Program-made: the position numbers and the translations under genes
Shown: positions 23,251 to 37,531 of the stretch, piece by piece
How positions within the stretch are numbered: position 1 is the stretch's first letter
Layout of the letters: the number at the start of each line of letters is the position of its first letter
The notes under the pieces: generated by a model
The model's input: the letters and a program-made list of their open reading frames with translations, nothing else
Told to the model about the DNA's origin: nothing
Databases searched by the model: none
Origin: Schistocephalus solidus
Taxonomy: Eukaryota > Platyhelminthes > Cestoda > Diphyllobothriidea > Diphyllobothriidae
Assembly: GCA_017591395.1 (NCBI GenBank)
Contig: WEDG01003500.1
Coordinates: 1 to 64,000 of the forward strand
Direction of reading: 5' to 3'
DNA: 64,000 bases

Positions 23251-24140
23251 TACAAGTTCCTGGTAGTATTCACGCCCAGATTATCTCACGGCTGTGATTC
23301 CTGTTAGTTCCTCCACCCCCACCTTATCTTGCCTAGGATTTTTTAAGGAAGCGTATTTCACCTGATCATGCTTTACGGTGAACCCTGATCCTTGCTGCTA
23401 GGCAATGACATTCTGTAAAATTTCAAACTGCTGTCTGCAGTTGATAAACCGTCACGATATTAGTTTGAACCAATAAATTCTGCTTCTTTTCCCTAATATG
23501 ATATTAGAACGAAGAAAGTCTGAACGCGTTAGGTGAAGGACCAACAGTTGAGGCACACTTGCTTCTGAAGGACTCCTCTAACTATACTTTGAGAGGTGTA
23601 ATATCCTGTGACTATATCTACACCTTCTGCATCCAAATAAATCCATTGCTTCGCTCCAAAACGAATCCGTACAGCCTTTGCAGCAAATATATCCGTATAA
23701 ACCTTCGTCCTGGTCGCAAGTCTGCGCTCCTTCCTTTGCAGTACACACCACGAGATGCGAAAGTACGTGATTTTTAGACATCACAGGCGCATCCTTCCAG
23801 GACTTGAACGGAAGCCACAAGATAACTGGCTGCAGGTACTAAAAATCACAGCCGGCACCACAGGACGTAAACATTCTGTCAGCACGCAATTAAGGCAGCA
23901 TCTTTGTGTAAAATTGTATGCTCTGAACTCGCTGATTGACTGATCAGGGCTTATGCGCTATGTTCTTCCGACCTAAGGGGATCTCATCCCTAACATTTTG
24001 TGCTCGATCACTCAACAGGGGGTACCAGGTGATTGCCTCTTCTTATATTTCTGAACTACTTACTGGAGTTCGCCTGTTCGTTTTTATCAGCCGAGGGTAC
24101 CCGGTCAACTTTGCCTGTTTGCTACTTGATTATGGCTAGG
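23250..24140. other. PLE 3' flank and unassigned DNA
   Basis: May include the PLE 3' UTR up to about 23.5 kb. Short frames at 23559-23943 have no recognisable domain. Confidence 0.35.
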
Positions 24141-24144
24141 AAGT

Positions 24145-24420
24145 AATGTAGGGGTCCTACTCCAGGTGCCATTTGCAACGGTTCGCCTCTCGTGCGCACC
24201 CTTGGTAGTCTGGTTCTCGGCCAATCACAGCTATCCAAATCACTCAGTCAATTTCAAGGTCGACTCAGACATGCATTTGCTCACGCTTTTGTGACGTCTG
24301 CCCATTATTCGGCTGTCATCTTCATTCAACCCTATTAGCCAATCTCTAGACTGACGTCCAACTTATCTTCTTCCTATTCTGGACCGGGCCTAAAGGTCAC
24401 GACGCGATCAAACCGCAATT
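24145..24420 (+). repeat. Dispersed repeat, shared with 62580-62800
   Basis: Both copies start with a GGGGTCC.ACTCCAGG block, continue with TAGTCTGGTTCTCGGCCAATC, and keep TCAGACACGC-like and GTGACG-like blocks at similar spacing. No coding content recognised. Confidence 0.65.
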
Positions 24421-24519
24421 AGCAGACGTGGTTGTGCTTCGGCGACACAAACTTCCCCGAGACTTAATCTCGCTGTTTTTCCTCGTATCACTTAGCTTAT
24501 CCGTGGATTGAAAACATGT

Positions 24520-25158
24520 TTACTGATGTCCTGTCCGGAGTGGAGATGGATGTCCACAAACCATTCCATCCCATCCTGTCCAGGTCATGGTTCCGATCAA
24601 AATCCGACAGAGCATTTTCTCCGCCATCATTGCCAGCACCCGAACATCCTTCCCAGTATCCGAGCTCCTGCCTCTTCGATCACCAACGGTATCTCCTAAC
24701 GGGATAGGGCTCCCCAAATGGCTGTTATTTCTTCCAAAGTTTAGAGAGTCGTGTGTACAGTCTTCTTTATATGGCGCATTTCGATTGGTGCATAGGTCAC
24801 AAAAGTTTACTGCGGGCGTCACTCGTACTCCCGTTTTACCGTTGTCTCGATCGAACCCGTCCTTGAGGATTGTGATCCCCACTATCTCGCGCTGTCTTTT
24901 GGCAAGTGTTTTAATAATACCAGATACCGGGGAGGTGAGGTTAAGTGGCGGTTGATGAGTACTCAATGGGCAACCAGGTTTCTTAGTGGAGTCAAAACAA
25001 AAATTTTTGTCATACCACGTTAAGAGCACCTTTGTCCTCGTTGACTGGATCAAGACTGTATGCCATAAAGAACGAATAAACCCGATGATCCAAAACCGAA
25101 AGTTCACAATGAAAAAATAAATAATGAAGAAAAGGCTTTTGCACTTTGGTGGCCCCAT
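24520..25158 (-). other. Longest single open frame (212 codons), unassigned
   Basis: ATG-to-stop on the - strand with a hydrophobic stretch near the start (residues ~9-40, rich in F, I and L) and no motif I recognise. A 122-codon frame lies antiparallel within it. It could be chance, part of an unrecognised transposon or a lineage-specific gene; nothing in the neighbourhood decides. Confidence 0.15.
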
Positions 25159-25159
25159 G

Positions 25160-26490
25160 CGCCGGGAAGAACACAGCTAGCTGTCGAGGAAAATCTTCAG
25201 GAAACCGACCAATACGCTGCAACTACGCAAACTCATCAGCAATCACCCGTAAAACACGAACAATCCCGCATCCTCATTTCAGCACACCAATCTGACAAGA
25301 TCGAGCTTCAATAACTCTTCAGAAGCAACGATGAAATACGGACCTGCATTGGGAGATGTCGAATGCCACAAAGGCAGCAAAATGCTCAGTGCTGTCAATT
25401 GAAATCATGGTGGGACTTTGCGTAGGTTAAGGGGGTCTCCGATGCTTTGGTTAGATCCCTTGTGCCCCCGACACAGGAGTTGCTTATGGACCAACCATCG
25501 GCAAGTCAAGGCGCCAAAAGATCACATTTCTAAGCAGAAGTAGTCGGCTGTTGGCTTCAGTGCAGGGACAGGCGTGAAATTACGTTGGAAAGATCCAGCC
25601 AGTGACCGCAAACGTGAGCGCAGGAGTATTATTTGGCTCTTCGAAGGTTAGACCCATCACGTCGGAGTCAGAAGCAGACGCCACCGCACAGCCAGGGCTC
25701 ATCCTCCGCTTTGACGCCTTTGAGCTTGTGGGTTGATGCTTAGATCGCACCTCAGGGCCGGTGCAAAATGTCTGGATATCCGACGGTGGTTCAGGCAAAC
25801 GCTACCGTATCTTGTCTGTCTCCATTGCATTTTTAAATCTACTTGACAGGAGATAGTGAAGGTGTGAAAAAACCGGGGTCGCTAATTATTGTCACAGTCA
25901 ACAATGTTCCGATTTTCACGCAGGGTCAACAATTGTTATTTAAACATCTGGCGAAAAGTGACATATACCGAGATCTGTGCACGTGACACTCCATTCTCCA
26001 GAACGATGTGTAGCTCAAATCACAGCTGGAAACGTAAGAATCAAAAGAAACCCTTCTAATAAAGGCTCCTCTTACCTTTGAATGCTACTTCCACCAGCAA
26101 GTCTATAAAACAGCCATCACATGCACTTAACCACTGAAAAACAACACCAACTACTAGTACTAGTGTGCGGTGGGACGATGAATTGTTCATAATTACGAAA
26201 CGGTTCATGAGTTCAACATCGCGGCCGTCAAGCTAATCGCCTATGCCGAAAAACGCGACTATTCGAGAGTCAATCGGTCATCCTCTTAAAAATCAGACAT
26301 ATCGCCCGTCTCTGAAGGATAGGCTGGACCATGCTTCAGCATGGTCGTCAGAAAATGGCCTTAAATAAGTAATTGTAGTTAATAACAGTTTACAGACACT
26401 GTCAAAATATACTGTCGGATTCAGGCTTGTAGCGAAAAGAAAACTCCTATAAGAATAAGGTATTAGTGTTTTTCCTAAATTAATAATATT
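25160..26490. other. No feature recognised
   Basis: Only short frames without motifs; no repeat shared within the window noticed. Confidence 0.45.
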
Positions 26491-26493
26491 CAG

Positions 26494-26694
26494 GAGACAA
26501 AAACTGCTGCTCGTGGGATGATAGCAGTTCGAAACGGGGAAGGATTAGCACAAGTTCAGTGCGTTTTAAATCTGCCTGCCTTTTTAAAGAACTGGGATTC
26601 TGCATCGGAGAAGAGTGCATCCACTGACAGTTGCTTGCTGTCTGCTCAAGACTTCACTGGATGCGGCTACGGGGACCGAGTCATTGACCTCAAG
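26494..26694 (+). other. Exon-like open frame or PLE remnant
   Basis: Exactly 67 open codons between a good acceptor (AATAATATTCAG) and a good donor (AAG|GTAAGT). It includes AVRNGEGLAQV, which resembles the PLE GIY-YIG stretch AVR.GDGLSQV seen at 13.4 kb. The rest (ASTDSCLLSAQDFTGCGYGD) matches nothing I know. A decayed transposon is the more economical reading; a true exon is possible. Confidence 0.2.
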
Positions 26695-26699
26695 GTAAG

Positions 26700-29600
26700 T
26701 CGTCGGACATGGCTCAGATGCCACGCAATCCGTCCAGCCGAAAGATAGATTCAACTGTTTTGGCATCCAGAATTCGTGGAAGCTGTTCTGAATGCCGAAA
26801 ACTAGCTTTCTACTTAACAGTCAGAAATCTGTCCAGTGTGTTTTTTCGACTGCCATCCACCCTAGACCTGAATCCTTGGATGTCATTCCCAAGGAAGCAT
26901 CCTGCTGCCAGTACTTCAGTGTTACTCTGACATCCAATCCTTCATTCTATTTTCACATTGATACTCTTTTTGCGAAACTCTGTAAACATCTTTATTATAT
27001 TCGTCTTTTAAGCTTTTAGCACACACATCAATCTCCCCTCATCATCTATCGTCCTCTCGTTAGTTTTCCAGCCTTGCTTAAAAAGGATTTGCGAATTTTA
27101 ACGCGTACCTTACGAATGCTACCTTCTACGGCCAGGGCTTTTGATACCGTATGCCAAGTATGCGTGGGTTGCTTAGCCAAGACGCGTGTCAGAGTTGCAC
27201 CAACCAACCAGTTTGTAAACGCTAGTGAGATGACTGGTCTTTACGATCGTAGACACCACGGGCTGCCCGCGTGGAAGTTTTAAGGTGCCAATTTCCTCCC
27301 GATGAGTCGATGAATAGGGCAACGATAACCACAGCAAGAATGCGCCTCACTCCGGTTAATTTCAACTACATTGCCCTGTGGGACGGCAAAGACGGATGAG
27401 GTGAAAGACAGCAGTCAACGAAATGTGTTAATTTAATCTTGGATCTCCCGCCATACATCTAATTTCATGCAAATGGGCAGAAAACTTCGCTTACCTGGTT
27501 TTATTGCGGTTCTCCACAGACCTTCAGCTCACCTCAATTTTTCTTGTCACATGAGCGGTTGCTATTTGCGTAGTGGAGTAAAAGACAGGGAATGCTTGTG
27601 CGACCCTTCTAACCCGGTAATGCGTGCTAATTCTAACGAACACAGTGGATAGTGTTAGGGTTCAGTGGACGTTTAGGTAGGCTTGTAATACGGTCTATTT
27701 CCGTCCTTTAAACAGCTCAGCTGAATGATGGCCGTGGGTATATACTTTTTTGCATGGTAAACTTGGTACTGACCTTTAAAATATCCTGCACCTATTGGCA
27801 CCGTTTCCGTATTACACGCATGCCTGTCGACTGTGTTCGTTAGGGGATGGGGGAGAGGGAGCGTACAAACATTCGATACTGTTTGATAGGGTCACACAAC
27901 CCTTCGTTGCCAAGGCGAATAAAAGTCGAGTACGGGAACCATTTTTTATTGCTTCTCCGAACTCCTCCAGCAGTCAATTGTCAGAGATGAGAGCAGCACC
28001 AACTAGTTAGTGCTAACAGCCAAAGCAGAATATTTAGACAAAACACAAGGTCGCATGAGAGTTAAAGTGAGATGGGTCCTATGTTCCACCCAGAATGGTA
28101 ACTGACATGTGCGTCATCGTATAGAATGGGCTGAAATGAAATTCGTTAAGGTTAACTTTGAAAGGAGCATACCTATATCTGCTGACTGAGAAGTCATGGA
28201 GCAAAAGCGTCGTCGCTGTCAAGTTTTGATGGGTTAGCATCTGGTGAACTGATTACATTATAAATAGCCTTCAAGTCGGCGGATGAAACCACGAGCTAGA
28301 AACGCCCTTAAGTTAGTTCTTTATGCTAACGCTGCCTTGAAGTTTGGACACCCACCCCAAAGTGCTACATAACTCGACGTGTGACAACCTATCCGACGTG
28401 GCAACAGCATGACATACATCGAATTGCCTGTCTTTGATTGGTTGAAAGCGGAGATAGTTCAGGTGCGCGCGCATGCACCTCTCGTCATGTCTAAAAACAA
28501 CATATCCGCTCAGGGCGAGGTGAAACAATTGCTGATGTGGACTTCTGAGCTTCTTCTATGGTTCCTGTAGTAATCGAATCTGTCCGTCTTGTTGACCGCG
28601 GACGTGCAGAGCTTGCAGAGCTATTGCCGAGCCTCATAGCACGACACTGGTGCCACTTCCCCGAGCCTCCCCTATATTCCGGTTTTATTATCAAGGATCT
28701 CAATTTGTGCCACCACGTCAGGGAACCAACGTGTCCCTATCCCTGTCGATAGCTCTCGAAGGAAGTAAATCATACATTGAACTCTTCTTGCGAAGGCAAA
28801 ACGGAACCTTATCTGGTGAGCGTTGAGGTAGTATATGGTGGATGTTGCCTGCCTCTTCAATATGCGTCAAAAGGCCACGACACGCCATATTAGAGCACCA
28901 GACTTGAAGCAGGGGTTTCCCTTCTACGATGGACGTGCTACTAACAAAATCCGGCCGAACGGGCACAGCAAGTGCTCTCAGCGAGCATGTTCAACCATTG
29001 CCTGTACGCTTGGAAACGGCACCATTGACAATCACATTTGCGAACTTTCTTGATGTTGTTGTCGGCTCACAGCTGTTCTCATATATTTCCAGTATATTTT
29101 GCCAACACCGCGAACAGAAAGAATAATTCGGACTGCGTTTGTGTGAGGGCTAATACTCAGGTTACTTATTGCCGAAACAGAACGTACCTGCGGGGAAATG
29201 CAGGGCAAAATGCATAGAGGATCATGCAGCTGCCACAAATTTGCATCGGTCGCCCAATCACTTTACAACACTGATGCAAGCAATGGCTACCTTCGAAGCT
29301 TCATGCATTGCAACCGACTGCCTTGAAGTGAGGCAAGGCCTCAAGAGTATTTCCCGGGATATGTCGCGGCTGTTAAGACCATAGGGAAACCCAGGCTATC
29401 ACGACCTTCAGGTCTGGTCTCGAATAGGAAGAAAATAAGTAGAAAACCAGTGAAGAGGATTTTGTGTTCTGTACAAAGGTATTGATTAAAAGGTTGAAAA
29501 AGTTGAGAGCCGGGTGATGGTAGACGTTCGGCGCTGCGAGAACGGCGTCCCGATTGTAAGTTGGTTGTAACTGTGCCGTGAGTGGGAGCACGCCTGATTC

Positions 29601-32600
29601 GGCCTTGAAGATGCTGGGTTGACAGAAAGATTGCCACTGGTGCGCACGTGCAAGTATTCACAAGAGGCGCTGCGTTACAATAGGCATACAGAGTATCGTC
29701 GTTACATTTTTTAGACCGCAGCAGAGAGTGTCACATGGAGTGAACTGTTTGATAGTGCGAGGACTGCTGACTCGAGGGATTTCAGTCATAATGGCACGCC
29801 CTTATACACTTCACAGCCCTAATCGAATCTGGAGTAAAAGTAACCAATACCTACAACTTGCCTCAGTCAAAGACCGTACCAGCAAACTGTAAAAACATTT
29901 TGTTTTGGCCATTTGTATAGTCTGTCTGCCTCGACGATTCGAAGAAAAAAATTGCGTGCTAGCGTCAACTCTAGACAAATGCGGACACGGGGGAACAGAA
30001 AATATTACCTGGCTCTTGAACCGTGTTGGTTAGGTTCCCTCAAATTAAATCTATAGGGAAAATGAGTCAACAACCTGGATTTCGGATGAGCACAATCTTC
30101 TAGCAGAAACTTGAAAGGTGACTTGTTACCCGAGCGTGCTTATACTGGCGTAATAGCATCGTACCTCAATCTTCAAAGGTTTGAGATATGCCCATGCACG
30201 AACTGTCTGGTTAAAATCCGGCTCAATCCTGGCCTAGGTTTCCGGATTTGTCTTAACAAAAGCTTCTAGTTATACCGCGACGCGCGGACCCTAGCCGGGT
30301 CTAGGATAAGGCAAACGCTGCCTTCCTATTGGACGAACCAACAAATGCTGGCACTGAAACCAGCAGACCACTCTCCTCCGTTGTTTTGCTTTTGCGTTAG
30401 ATTCCTTTCAGCGAGATTTCTTGCGACTGGTTACAGTTAACGGTGACATGTCGCCAACTGTGCTTCGATTGGTTCAAGCCTTCTATCACAGAAGTTCGAA
30501 GAGAGTGATTTCTTCGATTTGGCCTTCGGTTTCTTGTAAAGGCAGTGTTCCATAATTAATTCTAGCCAAACTACGTAGTATTGGGATCAATAGCACATTA
30601 CCATAGGAAACTCTGCCTCAACAGCAAGCGCCACGGGAGATGTACCGAATGAGCACGTAGGACCAGAACAGGGTATGGCACGCGATATTCGAGTAGATTA
30701 CACAAAATAAATGTCACACACTGGAGGATATGACAGAAAGCCTGGGCACCGGCTCACGTCATCCAGTCATCCAGACGGTTGACCGGCTTGGATATTGACT
30801 AGTGCCTGTAAGACGCATTGGGCGAGTATGTGGTCGACTTAGGGGGTATCCGTTCCCACGGCACTGAGCGCATATTCCTCACTATAAGTAATCTGCGAGC
30901 TGTTAAAATATCACAGTGCAAAAAAGCTATGACTTAGAAAGCTAAGCACCGACGAGATAATTCGATTCTCCTCTCAAAATGGAGAGTCGGCTGCAGTTTT
31001 TTTCGAAGTCTGGCCACTCAGCTAGGTTCCAAGTCACCATTCCACTTATTTATTTGTGAAATAAACCTGGTCCATCTGGCACGAACAACGCTTGTGCAAC
31101 ACGCGCAGACTGGATACTGAACTCTGTCAGGCGCTGTGCCCGATAACGCCTCCGGCCTTCTCGACGCCCAGGAGAGTGAACGCCACGCAAGTCTAAGATC
31201 ACTATAAATGGTATTCACCCGCAGGTCATCGTCACTGCGCTCAAAATGCTGCAGGAAGCCCGGCGAATGACATCGGTTACGATGATCTACGTGATGGTTC
31301 TCACCTCGGAGTATTACGGTTGGTCTTAGTCCGTACATCACGCATTAGAACAAAAATGATGAAGGTGTGGATGTGGCAACCCGGTGTGCCCCAGATATAG
31401 CAAGCTGAAGTCCCACCGTAAAACCACTTAAGATTGGATATCTAAGCCTAGTCAGAGTAAATGATGAAATTCCAGGGTTAGATGGCACCTACAAGACCAA
31501 TACAGTGAGGACGACACCATATATTTTAACCTCGTCTGAATTCGGCGAACCCGCTGGAATCGGCGCGAGGTGAGTCTGGATGCAAAGCCAAATGCATACA
31601 GTGGCCTCTGTCATGAAAATCCTGCAGTCCGAAGGTTAAACTCCGCCCACACACTCAGAAGATGTGTATTACCCGAAAGCATTCTATCGGTAGTGTCTGC
31701 ACTCCAACAACTCTTCGGTAGTCAATCCGTCTTAAGTGGTTCGGTCGCGTGCTGGGCCAACCTGAGGGAAAAATATTTCGGAGGCCACGTTGTTTGGGAC
31801 CAACCTTGGTAGGGATAACCTCGAAACGCTTAAACTGACGATATATGTGAACGGGGTGAAAGCTAGCTTTCCAATCATGCTTGTCCTTGCGATGTTTGGT
31901 CTGCAGGCTACCACGTCAAATCCTCCAACTCGACGTATCAGTTGCTGCCAACCGATCACAACGTGAGACAATCCGTTATGGTTCTAGAAATGTGCAGCAT
32001 ATGCCAGACTTGTGATGAATGGCCTTACAAGTTGTAGGATAAAACAACATAACCTTGGTTGTTCCGAATGTATTTCAAGCATGATAGATAATACAGATGC
32101 TAAGCATTGAAAAGCAGCCAAGCGTCCCAACGGTCTCAAGTAGTTTTGCGCAGCTGGAACAGAAAGGATATAGCTCAAAACGTCGGATTACTTCACGAGC
32201 TGTTATCATGTAGCACTAATGAGTTTGAAAATTTAATTCAATCAATCAACCATTCGGTACCGCTCAGACGAGAAGTGAGACGCTCAGACAGCGTGCATTC
32301 ACTGAGAGCAGACGAATCGACCAGGACTCAATTCATGCCACATGATTTGGACAGAGGCTTTGAGCATAGCGACTTTAAAGCAGCAGACGATTGACCATTA
32401 GACATTGGGAATAGGAACCCCTGTATTACAGGTGGCTTTGCACAACATTCCTCGGGAAGGTCATGGGCAGCAAGGCCACACGTGAGCCAGTAGAGGTGCG
32501 CAGATGCGACGAATTTGCATCTGGTGCTCGCAATCAAACGAACCGCCGCAGCTCACTACCGTAGGAGTGGCATCCGCAATGATGACTAGGAGGCAGAGCC

Positions 32601-33380
32601 GTTTGGCTGGTTCATAGCCTAGAAGAAGCTGCGATCACAGAAAAAATAATTTCATTGATTCGGCTTTTCGGATTATCACGCGAAACCAGTATCAGAAAGC
32701 GTCACACACAAGGGTGACTGAGGTATGTGGAATGCGGTATTCATAGTACGCAACTGCCATGACATCACGTGCCTACAAAGGCACTCGCATTCATCGTAGA
32801 AAGTAAAAGTTAATGTGCTGTTGGTCCGAACGCGGGTGGTAAATGACCCTGATGTCAGCCTCGACGTTGCTCCTTGGTGCGATATTAACTCGGGTAATTG
32901 ACTCACTGGAACTGGAACTGTCAGTCACCGGCGCCTTCTCACGCGCCTAATTAATGTGCTCAGGAGAAGCCTCAGCACAGCCTGTAGACGCGGCAGGTCC
33001 TTGACCTTGCTAATAGAATGCAGGCAAAAGAACCGTGTCTCAGCAGCTCTTGACTCACTCGGTTTTCACCTCTTGCGAGGATTTCGGTCTTATCCTAACT
33101 GAATGTGCGGTCGGTTCCCGTCGATTGGGTCGCGGTCTCACGAGACAATGTCGATCTTACTCGGGGCTGCTGCTGCTGCTGCATTTGTGCTAGGAGTAAG
33201 CTACCCGGTTCTTCAAAGTACATTTACTGTCCAAAACTGTGGTAGATCCAACAAACGACTTCAGATGATGCCTGCCTTGACAATGGAACTTTCGGCATCA
33301 GGGCCTTGCGCCTGATGGTTGCCTCCGACCCGGGCTCAACCAACCTCACACTAAGAATCCACAAGAGTGATGAAATCATG
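26700..33380. other. No gene recognised (6.7 kb)
   Basis: Many short overlapping frames (for example 28313-29661, 31018-31341, 31570-31971, 32107-32394) but none with a motif I can name. Base composition becomes more A-rich from about 27.7 kb. Old transposon debris is likely but unproven. Confidence 0.4.
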
Positions 33381-33560
33381 GTTATTTGCGACTTAGATGC
33401 GGACAAGCAAGCGATCGTCGCATTAAATGCGATCCCCAGCTATGCAAGCGCGTACTGTTGATTATAGTAGGCATGTGGTCACATGGCAACCAGGGCACTC
33501 CTTGTGCCTCCATCACCCTTATCTACAATTGTTCCGGATGCGGAGTTCATGTGGGATTCC
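33380..33560 (+). mobile_element. PLE-B 3' UTR fragment
   Basis: Matches the - strand of 47090-47230 in order: a GACAAGCAAGCGATCGTCGC block, TAGTAGGCATGTGGTCACAT, GGCAACCAGG, a GGGCACTCCTTGTGCC block and CATCACCCTTA. It stops before the hammerhead-like end. Confidence 0.55.
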
Positions 33561-35770
33561 TAAGAATCTTGCCAATGTTTTTTTTGTTCTAGCGGTTGCA
33601 TCTTCTTCTGAATTGCTTCCCAGAAGTCACCTCCATAGATTCCTAATCTTTAGGTAGACCTCGCCTGTCGCTGAAGAGGAACCTGAGAAATTTTCAACAA
33701 ACTCTCAAGAAGAGACGATTTTTTCTGATGTTCCACTCTTCAGGTCCACTCTTCAGGTCCACCTGATGAAATTCCTGAGGTGTGTATTCGGATGACCATG
33801 TCTTGTGGAAATTCTGCAAGTTTTATTCTTGAAAAATTGGAGGAACCCTCCTGACATTATTCTCAGCGAAAGAATAGGATTAAGATGCTATGGACCGAAT
33901 GCCTTGCTGCTGACTGATGACAAAACATAAACAGTAAAACAATTCAAAAAGGATTTACTCTCAATAGCTTTCTAACTTTGGTATTAGAGATGATGAGAAA
34001 AGAGAAATACTTTTAAAAAAAATAAAAACCCCGAAGGTTTTCGCGTGCGCATGACGTTTTTGGATGTTGACCTGAACGCGAGGGCGGAATTATGAAACAA
34101 AGTGCAGCAATTTAAACCGGGGTATGAGCAGATTAAAAATGTGATGACACTGATTAAACTTTGAAAAACACAACCGGACTGATCCGGATTCCCGCGGTTA
34201 CGCTTCCAGATAAAGATGCTATTTTGAGCGGCAAAACAATGAGGGAAGCTCCTGACTCATGCTACTAGCCACATGGGGTATTTTTTAAATCCACTCTGGT
34301 TAACCTCATTTTTTTTTACAACGAGAGGTTTTATGTTTGCCATTGTACAATAAGTATCCCTACAAAAAAAAATCATTTTATCACAGAGGATAATGTTGTT
34401 CAATAAATGGTCATTCTTATGAATGCCTTCGCAACATTTGTGCCGCTAGTTAGAGCCGATGAGCCGCCGGTGTCTCTGCTTTTACCTACAATCAAACCAA
34501 TTGCACTAGATGTCCAAATGATCTACCCAGTCTGGAACAGTGCGCAGCAGTTAACCATAGGCCATAAAATGTCACGATGAGTTAGAAAAGACGATGCACA
34601 CGGTAAAAATTATAACTTACTACGAACACATGTATGTATTGAGTTGTATTTTTTAATCACTCAGAGTTTTAAAAAACGTGATCGGGCGGGAGACTGCAGG
34701 ACAAGATTCGTTCATGTGCGTCCAAGTCCGCCACTTGGTTATATCACAAATGCAGCATTATAAGAATGGTTTCATTGTATACGGACAGAGAGTGACCATA
34801 ACTTTCTGTCCGTAAATAGTTAGGTGCAATCGATCGCCTTTAAACATGACCAAACTATAGAAAGCCAGTCGGCCAAACATGTACTGATCACGTCAAAGTT
34901 CGTCTTTTGTCAGACATACGTCATTTAAATTTTGGCAAATTCTTGATTTTTGGGCTCGATAGAAAGCGAAGTGCATTTCTAACAAACGACCTGTAATACT
35001 GAGCACAGTGTTTGAACCAGCAACCGTTTTACGGGATCTGGTCCCGCACTTTTACGTTCCGAGAGCACAAATGTTTCGCGAGAGTCAAGAGTCACGCTTC
35101 TCCGGCCAAATAGCGTGATCGTCTACTTTCTTTAGATTCACTGCTAAGATGTTGCATGGACAGAGTATTTGATCACATGAGGAGCACCTGACGAACACTG
35201 GTTCCAGTTAAACTATAGGAAAGCCCATTTATGGAGTCATTATCACGCTCATAACCGACACTGGTGATAAATTTGCGACGAATAAAAATTCAAATGTAGA
35301 AGATCAAAAAAACATTGCAATAATCATGACCATCTGGGATAAACCTATTGGGCTACGATGCTGTAACTTCTACACCCCCTTTGCATCCACTAGCTTTATC
35401 GTTTGATGGCGCCGACGCTGGGTTTGAGTGTGAACGCCGGGGGGGATAAAATTCTTGTTCCAATTATAAAGTCTCCCTTCCGCTTATCTGCTTTTTTGGC
35501 CTACCGTCCTTGCTTGTATTCCCAGCGCGTCCTACCAGGGGTGATTGTTTCAATCTCACGCAAAGTGACCACGCATCTCCATTTAGAAGAGCTTGTGACA
35601 CAGCGGTGCGATAGTTGACTAAAGGGCTCAGCAAAGGAGGCTTACAGGGCATTTTTAGATTGTGCCATCACATTAAAATCTCCACCTTTGTTAGATGCAA
35701 ACATAGACTCTCAGGTTAAAATCTGTCTGTTTCTGTCATCACGTAGACCTTCCATATTAGAGGTGAGTTG
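33560..35770. other. No feature recognised
   Basis: AT-rich, with poly-T and poly-A runs near 34.0 and 34.3 kb and a two-copy TCCACTCTTCAGG repeat near 33.74 kb. No domain-bearing frame. Confidence 0.45.
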
Positions 35771-35774
35771 GGTC

Positions 35775-35950
35775 ACTCCTCAGGAGCATAATGGTTTGAC
35801 CGTTGATTTTGCCAAGGTCCGCCGTATGCTCCACAGCAGGATGATGCAAAGATGATGACTTACGCTGGATTATAATGAGAGCAAACGTGCGCTGCATCTG
35901 ATTCACTCTCTGTTCACTCTCGGGTCCATGCTCATGGCAAACAGTCTCCT
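35775..35950 (+). repeat. Dispersed repeat family A, left half
   Basis: Contains TGACCGTTGATTTTGCCAAG, GCTCCACAGCAGGATG and a GCGCTGCATCTGATTCACTC block, in the order of the left half of the copies at 56655 and 8150. Confidence 0.55.
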
Positions 35951-37520
35951 TCGCTTGTTTACTCCCTCTCCTTTAAACAATGTTGGAAGTCTTGCGCACC
36001 TATTATGGGATTTCATCCGCACAAAACAATTCCGTAGATGAATAACAACGGAATTTAATCTTCGGGAAAGTAAGTGGAGTTGGTCTACATTCTATCTTAA
36101 TAAGAGAAGGGACTTTGCGGACCTGCGATTGGCCTCGCTGCCAAAACATGAAACAGTTGTTGAGCTCCTCTTTTTTCTTGAAGCATGTTGAGTCAGACCA
36201 TGCTGAAGGCAATCGTATCTTTCTTCACGCACAACTGGGAATCGGTTAAGATGATTGGTTCATAGCTTAGTTGAGCTACACAGTTATTGCAGTTCACTCT
36301 GAATATCAGCAAACATGGGCTGGAGCAGAGCTTACTATAAATGCCGACTGGCTTTCCATAGTTTGATCATGTTTAAAGGCGATCGCTTGCACCTGACCAA
36401 TAAGCTGCCATTTGGCACTGGACCAACTCGATAAAAATGGTCATAAAGCCAGGGAAAGGGTCAATGGTTAATCAAGCATGCCACCGAAAGGCCAATTAAC
36501 TATGTATTGTGTCCTTTAGGACTGAGGTTGATTTGCCGTTACCCGGAATTAAATTTCCCGGATGCAACTGCTGGCCTTTAGTGGCTCTCTTATTGGAGAA
36601 GGTTTTCAGGGACTGGCAAGCAAATGAAGAGAACGAGGACGAAGTATAGTTGCTGTTTTTTTTCCTAAAGTGCAGTGCTCCAAGCAGTCCGTTCGCGTTA
36701 TGAGACTCTCTGGCGCGTGCTATGCAGTGCAATCAGGCCACACCAATGTGGGCTGAAAGTTGATCTTCTCTAGGCGTGGTTGTGGAGCCTGTATATGCGC
36801 TGGAGCAGGTTGCGGTCAGATTTTCTCACAGCGCGTGCTTATCGGGCCGCGTTGAGACTACGTGAGCGTCTAACAACCATGGCACATGCTAGCGATGTTG
36901 TCACAAGCCGTAGCAAAGGCCCTAATGTGGTATCGGTCACCGGTACCAATCCCATTACCAGCTGTTTGCTAGGCTCAGGCAACCGCCCTGGGGAATAGAT
37001 GAGGGAAGCGTGAACGAGTGAGCCTGGCGAAAACATCAGCGCAATTCTCAATATATTAAAGTTGCTGTACTTTAATATGTTCCGATGCACCGACTGACAT
37101 TGCTCGGAAAGTTGAAAACTGATGAAATACATGGGGTTTATAGTGGAATACCAAATAAGTGAGAATAGGCCTGCGAGTTATCATTCCTGTAGTGCTTCCA
37201 CACAGTTGAGCTCCGCGACGCCCTTACAAGAGCCTGTTACATATGGAGGGTAGAGGAGAGAAGAGAGAGTGCATTCAGTGTTTCACAGGAACCTGCCACC
37301 AATTCATCCGAAAGCCAATGGTGCCCGTCGTCGTTTGCGATGAGAAACCTACTGAAAAAGACGCTAACTCCTGGTCGGCGATAATTCTGCCCTGTCTTTG
37401 ATCATAAAGCAACCTTGACCCTTGCCCACTACGGGTAATTGCTAGCTACAGTGTATAGAAGGGGGAATAACCTGTGAATAGTAATGATCGAACTTGAGAT
37501 GAAACTTTGAAAACAATAAA
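35950..37520. other. No feature recognised
   Basis: Short frames only. The copy boundary of the tandem PLE complex lies at the right end. Confidence 0.45.
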
Positions 37521-37531
37521 CACTGTGCATG

